DNA of 7,719 nt from Thermoplasmata archaeon (GTDB taxonomy: Archaea; Thermoplasmatota; B47-G6; B47-G6B; 47-G6), in the NCBI GenBank assembly GCA_003663565.1, contig QMTT01000026.1, forward strand, positions 1 to 7,719, read 5' to 3'. The first letter of the stretch is position 1. Each line of letters starts with the position of its first letter. The position numbers were made by a program, and so were the translations under genes. Below are positions 1 to 5,961 of this stretch, in pieces. The notes beneath the pieces are model-generated. The model was not told the DNA's origin. It searched no databases and was given only the letters and a program-made list of their open reading frames with translations.

Positions 1-47
1 ACCACCCGGTTAACAGCCGGGTGCTCTACCTACTGAGCTACGGCGGC
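1..47 (-). tRNA. tRNA-Asn(GTT), 3' part cut off by the window edge
   Basis: Read on the minus strand this is the first 47 bases of a tRNA. The acceptor 5' strand GCCGCCG is at 47-41, followed by TA, a D-arm with stem GCTC/GAGC and an 8-base loop, and an anticodon stem CCCGG/CCGGG closing the loop CTGTTAA. The anticodon GTT (plus positions 14-12) reads Asn codons AAC and AAT. The sequence stops in the variable loop, so the T-arm, the 3' acceptor strand and any CCA lie outside the window. There is no intron at the usual 37/38 site. The stems are nearly all G-C although the surroundings are AT-rich, as expected for a thermophile. Confidence 0.95.
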
Positions 48-106
48 ATTTACATCAAATTTTAGATTTAGGAGATTAATAAAAATTTTTCTTCGCAATC
101 CCGGAA

Positions 107-118
107 GTATATATAAAC
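107..118 (-). promoter_or_regulatory. Candidate TATA box for tRNA-Asn
   Basis: On the minus strand this reads GTTTATATATAC, a good archaeal TATA element. A start about 26 bases downstream would fall near 86, giving a leader of about 39 bases before the tRNA 5' end at 47. A weaker AT-rich element at 77-86 would give a much shorter leader and is the main alternative. The core is near-symmetric and could also be read rightward. Confidence 0.45.
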
Positions 119-136
119 AAGAAGGTAATATAAACA
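111..136 (+). repeat. Two copies of ATATAAACA, 17 bases apart
   Basis: ATATAAACA occurs at 111-119 and again at 128-136 in the same direction. Both sit in the AT-rich spacer between the opposed tRNA genes. They could be alternative rightward TATA elements or protein-binding half sites. With such AT-rich sequence, chance is a fair explanation. The rest of 48-208 holds no gene that I can see. Confidence 0.3.
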
Positions 137-152
137 TTGCTAAACGATTAGA

Positions 153-161
153 TTTTTAAAT
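153..161 (+). promoter_or_regulatory. Candidate TATA box for tRNA-Lys
   Basis: TTTTTAAAT is an archaeal TATA-like element. A start about 26 bases downstream of its centre would fall near 183-187, leaving a leader of about 22-26 bases to be removed by RNase P before the tRNA 5' end at 209. The match is weaker than that of the rpoH TATA box, and no clear purine-rich BRE precedes it. Confidence 0.4.
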
Positions 162-208
162 CATGTGCAATTGGATTACTTAGACCTTTACAGAGTGGGT
201 CTTGACAT

Positions 209-285
209 GGGCCCGTAGCTCAGCTAGGTAGAGCGCCTGGCTTTTAACCAGGTGGTCCGGGGTTCAAATCCCCGCGGGCCCGCCA
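209..285 (+). tRNA. tRNA-Lys(TTT) with encoded CCA
   Basis: This is a complete cloverleaf. Acceptor GGGCCCG (209-215) pairs with CGGGCCC (275-281), followed by discriminator G282 and an encoded CCA at 283-285. The D-stem is GCTC/GAGC. Anticodon stem CCTGG/CCAGG closes the loop CTTTTAA at 241-247, with anticodon TTT at 243-245, which reads AAA and AAG. The variable loop is five bases. T-stem CGGGG/CCCCG closes the loop TTCAAAT at 263-269. There is no intron. It lies in the same direction as the polymerase operon, 46 bases before that operon's TATA box, with no oligo-T terminator between them. Confidence 0.97.
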
Positions 286-331
286 GCTAATACTATGAGC
301 CTCCTATTGCTTGGGTTTGTGTGCCAAGTTA

Positions 332-341
332 TTTATATAAA
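332..341 (+). promoter_or_regulatory. TATA box of the rpoH-rpoB-rpoA1 operon
   Basis: TTTATATAAA matches the archaeal TATA consensus closely. A start about 26 bases downstream of its centre falls near 362-366, which would leave a 27-31 base leader containing the rpoH ribosome site and ending at ATG 393. This geometry also shows that an in-frame GTG at 321 cannot be the rpoH start, because it lies upstream of the promoter. The BRE is not convincing. Confidence 0.75.
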
Positions 342-379
342 CCTGTTTCATTTGGTGTATATCACACATTTCATAAGAG

Positions 380-385
380 GGTGAT
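380..385 (+). promoter_or_regulatory. Shine-Dalgarno site that sets the rpoH start
   Basis: GGTGAT, within GAGGGTGAT, matches the archaeal anti-Shine-Dalgarno core. It ends 7 bases before ATG 393. The other in-frame ATG, at 384, overlaps this site and so is unlikely to be used. Confidence 0.8.
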
Positions 386-392
386 GACGTTC

Positions 393-821
393 ATGACAAC
401 AAAGATATCCTCAGAAGAGCTTAAAAGAAGGATATTAGAGCATGATTATGTTCCAACTCACATAAAGCTGAGTGAAGAAGAGGCAAAAAAGGTTCTTGAA
501 AGATATAATATTATTCCCCAACAACTACCGAAGATTTTATCTACAGATCCCATCGTTCAGATAATTGGTGCAAACCCCGGAGATATTATAATGATCATAA
601 GGGAAAGCCCAACAGGTGGCGTTTCCATAGCCTATAGGTATGTTGTCCCTGACCTAGAAAAGGAAAAGAAGCCTAAAAGAGCAGGTTCTAGAAAACATAA
701 GAAGGTTTCTGAAGAAGAGATGTATGAAGGGGCCGAAGAGGAGTCCATTGAGGAAGAAATCCCATTGGAGATTCTTGAGGAAATGGGATACACAGAAGAA
801 GAGGGTAATGTTGACTATTAA
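393..821 (+). CDS. rpoH: RNA polymerase subunit H (Rpb5 family) with a long charged C-terminal tail
   Basis: RpoH is the archaeal equivalent of the C-terminal assembly domain of eukaryotic Rpb5. It packs on the largest subunit at the downstream DNA jaw. With ATG 393 the protein has 142 residues. Residues 14-88 form the family core, with the typical runs YVPTHIKLS (about 19-27), QQLPKI (about 43-48), STDPI (50-54), NPGDII (61-66) and a final YRYVV (81-85). Archaeal RpoH normally ends here, at about 75-85 residues. This one continues with a basic patch (about 89-104, rich in K and R) and then a strongly acidic stretch (106-142, mostly E). The tail looks disordered and its role is unknown. The start was chosen from the ribosome site and because the promoter lies inside the longer reading frame that begins at 321. 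rpoB follows after 22 bases. Confidence 0.95.
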   Translation: MTTKISSEELKRRILEHDYVPTHIKLSEEEAKKVLERYNIIPQQLPKILSTDPIVQIIGANPGDIIMIIRESPTGGVSIAYRYVVPDLEKEKKPKRAGSRKHKKVSEEEMYEGAEEESIEEEIPLEILEEMGYTEEEGNVDY

Positions 822-833
822 AGCTTCTTTAAG

Positions 834-839
834 GGTGAT
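834..839 (+). promoter_or_regulatory. Shine-Dalgarno site of rpoB
   Basis: GGTGAT lies in the 22-base gap between rpoH and rpoB and ends 4 bases before ATG 844. It is the same core as the rpoH site, with slightly tight spacing, and supports the rpoB start. No separate promoter is visible in the gap. Confidence 0.7.
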
Positions 840-843
840 ATAA

Positions 844-3800
844 ATGAGAGAATTTGTTGAGGCATATTTGTCTCAGAAGAATCTCATAGAACATCAGTTG
901 AACTCATATAATGACTTTATAGATAACCTACCGAGACTTATAAAGAGCATAAGAATCGGTAGTAGGACTCCCGAACCCGGAGTAATTGCAATTCCACTGC
1001 AGAAAATGGGTGCTGGCACTATATATGTCTTCATAGAAGATGTATGGGTAGATAATCCATTTAACCCAAAGGTTCCTAAGTTTCTTAAAGATAAGACTGG
1101 AAAGAGTGTAGAATCAATGTTTCAAGAACTTAGTGAAAAATTAAGATATGATAAAGCACATCACTTCGGAGAATCATCTGCAGACAAGATACTTACAGTT
1201 CCTCCTATACCCATGGTCTGTAGGATAAGAAAACTTACCTATTCATCTCCGATAAAAGCCATTGTGAGAATTTACTTTGTACCTCCAGAGATTTCCTTAG
1301 AGGATCTTAAGCAGATGAGAAAAGAGGGCACTGCAGACCAATATCAACTGAGATTTGAAGATACAATTCCCGTAGAAACCACAGATGGTAGGATCATAGA
1401 AGGTAACGTAATAACAATAGGAGAAATACCCATAATGCTAAGATCAAAGCTTTGTTGGCTTCATAAAGACAACGTGACGAAATTCCTTAAGATAAATGAG
1501 GGTAACCTCTTACCTTCAGGAAGTAAACTTAAAGAACCAATACCTGACGAACTCTATGAGAGAATATTAGCCGAATACTTTATGGAAGATCCCAAAGACC
1601 CTGGAGGATACTTCATAATCAACGGTTCTGAGAGGGTACTTATACCAACTGAAGAACTTGCGCCAAATAGAATATTCGTTGAGATAGAAAAGAAGTCCGG
1701 CAAAACGATCGAGGTTGCTAAGGTATACTCTCACAAGGAAGACTATAAGGCCAGAATTTCTGTAGAAAAAGCTCCAGACGGGGTGCTTTATGTTACATTG
1801 CCTAAGTCAAAGTTTAAAGGTAAGATTCCACTCATGGTAATGCTTAAGGCTCTTGGACTTACAGACAAGGAAATATATGATTTAATGGCTTATTCTCCTG
1901 AGACCTCTCTTATAGTAAATCTCAACCTTGAGTATGTAAATGAGAAACTTAAGGTGCGCAATGTTAATGAGGCTATAAGGTTCCTTGCAGAGAAATACTT
2001 TGGAGGACAAAGTCTTGAAGCAAGGATAGAAGCTGTGAACAACTACCTCGACAGGGAGTTCCTTGCACATATCTCTGACGTTGCAGCATATATGCATCGT
2101 GGTGTTGAGATAAGCTCAGAGAGCTTAAGGAGAATCCTAAGACATGAAAAGGGTAAATACTTAGCACACATGGGTAGACGTGTTCTTAGGCTTACTGCAA
2201 GGGAAATACCCGTGGATGACAAAGATCACTATAGTAATAAGAGACTAAAACTTGCAAGAGAGCTACTCACCGAAGTCGTAAAACAGGCTCTTAGGGCATT
2301 TATCAATGACCTAAGCATGAACATAGAGAAGAAGTTCCAAGATGCTAAAATACTTGATGAAAAGATCCTAAGAACACAAGAGTTCGCAAAGTTCACGAAT
2401 CCAAATGCATTTACTCAAAAGATACTTCATCATATGGGTACTGGGGCATTCCCTGGGAAGCGCACAGGAGTTTCACAGATCGTCGAGAGAACATCATATC
2501 TTGCTACGCTTGGAATTTTAAGAAGAGTTAAATCCATGCTTAAGCGTGATCAGCCACACTTCGAAGCAAGAGAACTGCACCCAACACAATGGGGAAGATT
2601 ATGTCCTAACGAGACTCCTGAAGGTGAAAACTGTGGTCTAGTTAAAAACTTAGCCTTAGGTGCTGACATCTCAAGAAATGTAAGAAAAGGAGTACTGTTC
2701 AGGGCGCTTAAACTCCTTGGTATTAGACCCGTTGTTGTAGAAACCCCAATGCCAACAGTGTATGCTAATAACCTTCCAATGGGTGTCGTTGCAGGAGATC
2801 TCGAGAGGTTCAGAGAAGTTATTTCAGAAATAAAGAGTGATGTCCTTGTAAAAGCGAGAATCTTTGATAGACTCGAGCAAGTCCTTGAAGGTTCTGCTTC
2901 TGCAGAAGATCTTGAGAATACAATCAGAGTAATAGTATCCGACGTTGTCGGTGCTCAGTTCACAAGAGAGTTACTAGAAGCTGTCTCTAAACTATCAGAG
3001 ACATCGTATTCAAAGAGAGCTTTATCAGAGGTAATAGCTGCAATTAATAACCTAATATTTGGAATGATAAAAGAGGCTAAACAGAATGATGAAATATTAG
3101 AGGTTATTAGACAGATCATCCAAGAAGTCGTTGTTAACTATGACAACATAGAAGCTATTGAGGCAGATTTTGAGGAGATAATCTCCTCAGAGGGTCTTGC
3201 TGATAAGTATCCAACGATCATAGAGTCTCTTAGGAGATTGCTTTCAAGGGATGCTGGCTTTATATTAAGCCAGACTAAGGAGGCTCTCTCACGCTTTTTG
3301 GTTGATGTAATATTAGTGATAAACGGTACAGAGCGTCCAGAATATTATGACCTCATCTTTGCGAGAACCGTAATAAGGATCTTAGATGCTTATACTAAAG
3401 GAGACATCTCGAAAGAGGAAGCCTACAAGATGCTAAAAGAAGAAAGACAAAAAGTTGTAGAAGTCGTACTTGAAAGCATAATGAGAGTCCTAAGGCCACA
3501 TGAAAACCTCGAAACAGGTTCTTCAGAGTATGCAAAGTACTATCGCAAAGCATTAGGCTCTGGACAGTACTTCAAGGCGTATGTGATAAGAGAAATCACT
3601 AACAGTGAAGAGATCCATGATGCCATAATGAAACTCATAGAAATCACGGAGAAGAATGAAGATATAAGGATATCAGAGCTATTTGGACTTATAAATGCTC
3701 TTCTTGATTCATATGATGCAATAATAACGAGATGGAAGAGAGCAATAATAAGTGAGACCTTGAAGATAATCAAAAGCCTTAGAAGACATTACCTTACCCA

Positions 3801-5961
3801 TATAAAGAGACTTGTCAAGGGTTTTAAGGACTTCGAGATAGAACAGATAAATGTGAGATACGATGAAGCAACAGACGAAATATATATACTCGCAGATTCT
3901 GGCCGTATAAGAAGACCTCTAATCTCTGTGAACACTCTTGTGAGAAGAACCCTTATAGAAGATCTCTACAAGCAGATAAGTCAACAACCAGAAAAGCTTA
4001 AGGTCACAAGCGATGTCCACGCAAGAATGTTCTTTAAGGAAATTGTCCTAGAGGGAATAGTATCCTATATACTACCAAATGATGTAATAGACGATAGTCT
4101 GAGGACATTCGAAGCGTTACATATACCATGGGATGTAAAAGAGCTAGAAAAGACGAGAGATCAAGTTGAGGAGATCCTCAAGAATATCCTTGAGAGCATA
4201 TTAAGTCGTATAAGACTCTTTGGCAACCCGAAGATTAAGCCACTTGCAGATGAACTAGAGCACGACAAAGATGTCATAGTAAAGATAATCCTTGATTATA
4301 TCTCAAGAGAGGATATTTCAATTAGAAGCTTAGCCCTTAGAGAGCTGAACAATGTCAGAAGAGATCTAAGAGAGAAGAAAGTCTCATGGAAAGAGCTCAT
4401 GAAGAACGGAATAATTGAATACATTGATGCTGACGAAGAAGAGAACCTATATGTGGCGCTTTATCCAGAGGATCTTACTGATGAACACACACACATAGAA
4501 GTTGACCCATTACTTATACTAGGACTCTCAGCGTCTCTCATACCATTCCCAGAATACAACGCTTCGCCTAGAAACGTTTATGGAGCAAACATGATGAGAC
4601 AGGCCATAGGGCTCTCCTTTGCAAACTTCAAGTATAGACCAGACACCAAACAACATGTCATGTTCTACCCAGAGAAGCCAATAGTGAGAAGTATTGTGTC
4701 AAAGTACATAGGGTTCGAGAGAAGACCTGCAGGCCAGAACTTTGTCGTTGCAGTAATAAGCTATGAGGGTTACAACATGCAAGACGCTATAATATTCAAC
4801 AAGGGAGCTCTAGAGCGTGGTCTTGCAAGATCAGTATCATTCAGGACTTACGAGGCAGAAGAAATGTCATATGGAGCACCAGGAGCAAATGATGAAATAG
4901 TAAATCCAATAAGCGATGAAGTTCGCAGACGTTATCAGCTTATTTATCGTCCACAGGAAGAGGCCTATAGCAAACTAGATGAAGATGGTATAGCACGCGT
5001 TGGAGCAAGACTAAAGGGAACATATGTTGTTATAGGAAAAATCTCTCCTGAGAGATTCGGAGGAGAACAAATAAGTATAAGAAGAATCGACAACTCAACA
5101 AAGCTCTCTCCAGAGGAATTCGGAGTTGTTGATACCGTATATGTAATGCCAAGTCCAGAAAACATTAAGAACATGCTTGTCAGAGTAAAAGTACGTAGTC
5201 ATATGGTTCCAGAAATCGGAGACAAGTTTGCATCCAGACATGGTCAGAAGGGAGTCATAGGCCTAATAGTTCCCGAGGAGGATATGCCATTCACGGAGGA
5301 TGGCATCGTCCCAGACGTCATATTCAATCCTCATGCCATTCCATCAAGAAAGACCATAGGACACATTCTTGAAATGCTTGCAGGTAAAGTAGGGGCCCTT
5401 ATAGGAGAAGAAATAGATGGAACACCCTTCTCAGGAACAAATGAGGAATGGCTTAGAGAGATGCTTAAGAAGCTTGGATTTTCATATAGAGGTGTCGAAG
5501 TACTATATGACGGACGCACTGGAAAGAGATTCCTCGCAGAGATATATATGGGAGTTATATACTATCAGAGGCTTCACCATCTCGTTGAAGACAAGATACA
5601 TGCAAGATCACGCGGCCCAGTTCAGATACTCACTAAGCAGCCTACAGAAGGTAAGTCAAGACATGGTGGATTGAGGTTTGGAGAGATGGAAAAGGACTGT
5701 CTCATAGGCCACGGTGCTGCAATGGCTCTTAAGGATAGACTTCTAGACGAGTCTGACAAGACAACGATATATGTCTGTGCAAGATGTGGCAACATAGCAG
5801 ATGAACAAAAGGTCGGGAATACCACAAGAGTATTCTGTAGAGTATGTGGTAACACAGAGGAAATATATCCCGTAGAAGTAAGCTACGCGTTCAAGCTATT
5901 GCTAGATGAATTGAAATCACTGTTAATATTCCCGAGATTAAGAGTAGGTGAGAGATTATGA
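844..5961 (+). CDS. rpoB: RNA polymerase subunit B (Rpb2 family), undivided and greatly enlarged
   Basis: This is the second-largest catalytic subunit of archaeal RNA polymerase. At 1705 residues it exceeds the usual unsplit archaeal form by about 550-600. In order: protrusion/lobe region (about 1-560), the fork with ETPEG at 590-594, external 1 split by a large insert (about 662-995) and resuming at DSGRIRRPL (1018-1026), a second insert (about 1032-1178), external 2 with IEYIDADEEEN (1191-1201), then the hybrid-binding and wall region with GYNMQD (1309-1314), GDKFASRHGQKG (1459-1470; lysines 1461 and 1469), GLRFGEME (1609-1616), and a C-terminal zinc ribbon with C1645, C1648, C1665 and C1668. 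D1314 is present, but the preceding residue is Q1313 where the family has E. H1607 stands where archaea and eukaryotes have D or E. The reading frame is unbroken and codon use looks even throughout. Its stop overlaps the rpoA1 start. The identity is certain; the role of the inserts is unknown. Confidence 0.97.
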   Translation: MREFVEAYLSQKNLIEHQLNSYNDFIDNLPRLIKSIRIGSRTPEPGVIAIPLQKMGAGTIYVFIEDVWVDNPFNPKVPKFLKDKTGKSVESMFQELSEKLRYDKAHHFGESSADKILTVPPIPMVCRIRKLTYSSPIKAIVRIYFVPPEISLEDLKQMRKEGTADQYQLRFEDTIPVETTDGRIIEGNVITIGEIPIMLRSKLCWLHKDNVTKFLKINEGNLLPSGSKLKEPIPDELYERILAEYFMEDPKDPGGYFIINGSERVLIPTEELAPNRIFVEIEKKSGKTIEVAKVYSHKEDYKARISVEKAPDGVLYVTLPKSKFKGKIPLMVMLKALGLTDKEIYDLMAYSPETSLIVNLNLEYVNEKLKVRNVNEAIRFLAEKYFGGQSLEARIEAVNNYLDREFLAHISDVAAYMHRGVEISSESLRRILRHEKGKYLAHMGRRVLRLTAREIPVDDKDHYSNKRLKLARELLTEVVKQALRAFINDLSMNIEKKFQDAKILDEKILRTQEFAKFTNPNAFTQKILHHMGTGAFPGKRTGVSQIVERTSYLATLGILRRVKSMLKRDQPHFEARELHPTQWGRLCPNETPEGENCGLVKNLALGADISRNVRKGVLFRALKLLGIRPVVVETPMPTVYANNLPMGVVAGDLERFREVISEIKSDVLVKARIFDRLEQVLEGSASAEDLENTIRVIVSDVVGAQFTRELLEAVSKLSETSYSKRALSEVIAAINNLIFGMIKEAKQNDEILEVIRQIIQEVVVNYDNIEAIEADFEEIISSEGLADKYPTIIESLRRLLSRDAGFILSQTKEALSRFLVDVILVINGTERPEYYDLIFARTVIRILDAYTKGDISKEEAYKMLKEERQKVVEVVLESIMRVLRPHENLETGSSEYAKYYRKALGSGQYFKAYVIREITNSEEIHDAIMKLIEITEKNEDIRISELFGLINALLDSYDAIITRWKRAIISETLKIIKSLRRHYLTHIKRLVKGFKDFEIEQINVRYDEATDEIYILADSGRIRRPLISVNTLVRRTLIEDLYKQISQQPEKLKVTSDVHARMFFKEIVLEGIVSYILPNDVIDDSLRTFEALHIPWDVKELEKTRDQVEEILKNILESILSRIRLFGNPKIKPLADELEHDKDVIVKIILDYISREDISIRSLALRELNNVRRDLREKKVSWKELMKNGIIEYIDADEEENLYVALYPEDLTDEHTHIEVDPLLILGLSASLIPFPEYNASPRNVYGANMMRQAIGLSFANFKYRPDTKQHVMFYPEKPIVRSIVSKYIGFERRPAGQNFVVAVISYEGYNMQDAIIFNKGALERGLARSVSFRTYEAEEMSYGAPGANDEIVNPISDEVRRRYQLIYRPQEEAYSKLDEDGIARVGARLKGTYVVIGKISPERFGGEQISIRRIDNSTKLSPEEFGVVDTVYVMPSPENIKNMLVRVKVRSHMVPEIGDKFASRHGQKGVIGLIVPEEDMPFTEDGIVPDVIFNPHAIPSRKTIGHILEMLAGKVGALIGEEIDGTPFSGTNEEWLREMLKKLGFSYRGVEVLYDGRTGKRFLAEIYMGVIYYQRLHHLVEDKIHARSRGPVQILTKQPTEGKSRHGGLRFGEMEKDCLIGHGAAMALKDRLLDESDKTTIYVCARCGNIADEQKVGNTTRVFCRVCGNTEEIYPVEVSYAFKLLLDELKSLLIFPRLRVGERL
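1300..1587 (+). other. Expanded protrusion/lobe segment of RpoB
   Basis: Residues 153-248 of RpoB lie between two strongly conserved marks, LTYSSPI (131-137) and DPKDPGGYF (249-257). From memory of a Sulfolobus-type RpoB, this interval is about 60 residues longer here, partly before IGEIPIMLRS (192-201) and partly after it. The stretch from NDF (23-25) to RIRKLTYSSPI (127-137) also seems about 50 residues longer. These are modest loop expansions, and their edges are approximate. Confidence 0.5.
2827..3828 (+). other. Helix-rich insert 1 in RpoB (external 1 domain), about 310 extra residues
   Basis: This is roughly residues 662-995. To its left the sequence follows external 1 (Rpb2 domain 4) through NNLPMGVVAGDLERFREV, and to its right it resumes at FEIEQINV and DSGRIRRPL. 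In ordinary archaeal RpoB these marks are separated by only about 20-25 residues. The block has no cysteine, only three prolines (790, 832, 885) and long runs of charged and aliphatic residues in a helical rhythm, so an all-alpha domain is likely. I see no catalytic motif, membrane span, zinc site or LAGLIDADG. I do not recognise the fold. Edges are uncertain by some 15 residues. Confidence 0.8.
3937..4377 (+). other. Insert 2 in RpoB, at the external 1/external 2 junction, about 125 extra residues
   Basis: This is roughly residues 1032-1178, between RRPLISVNTL (1023-1032), which ends external 1, and WKELMKNGIIEYIDADEEEN (1182-1201), which begins external 2 (Rpb2 domain 5). The usual link here is about 20-30 residues. 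The insert is rich in E, K, L and I and looks mainly helical, with one possible compact stretch around 1057-1095. It lies only about 40 residues after insert 1, so the two may fold together. No known motif is visible. Confidence 0.75.
5946..5951 (+). promoter_or_regulatory. Shine-Dalgarno site of rpoA1 inside the end of rpoB
   Basis: AGGTGA ends 6 bases before ATG 5958. Together with the ATGA overlap at 5958-5961, where the rpoA1 start overlaps the rpoB stop, this suggests coupled translation of the two large subunits. Confidence 0.75.

Noticed and set aside
321..392. Upstream extension of rpoH from GTG 321
   Set aside because: It contains the operon TATA box, would precede the expected transcript start, and its residues do not resemble RpoH.
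818..828. Possible membrane segment in RpoB insert 1 (FLVDVILVING and nearby)
   Set aside because: The hydrophobic run is too short, is broken by D821 and is flanked by charged helices. An amphipathic buried helix fits better. The positions given here are residue numbers; the bases are about 3295-3327.
1882..2167. Short minus-strand open frames opposite rpoB
   Set aside because: They are two overlapping frames with no start signals, explained by chance within a long gene.
2827..4377. Inteins as the explanation for the extra length of RpoB
   Set aside because: There is no Cys or Ser at a plausible left splice point with typical intein blocks, no HN followed by C, S or T at the right edges, no LAGLIDADG, and the composition is helical rather than the beta-rich Hint fold.
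5417..5674. Open frame of 85 codons on the plus strand inside rpoB
   Set aside because: It is out of frame with one of the most conserved parts of RpoB, and the predicted peptide resembles nothing I know.
844..5961. rpoB as an assembly error or a fusion with an unrelated gene
   Set aside because: The frame is open across the whole length, the conserved blocks occur in the right order on both sides of each insert, codon habits look the same inside and outside, and rpoA1 shows similar insertions independently.
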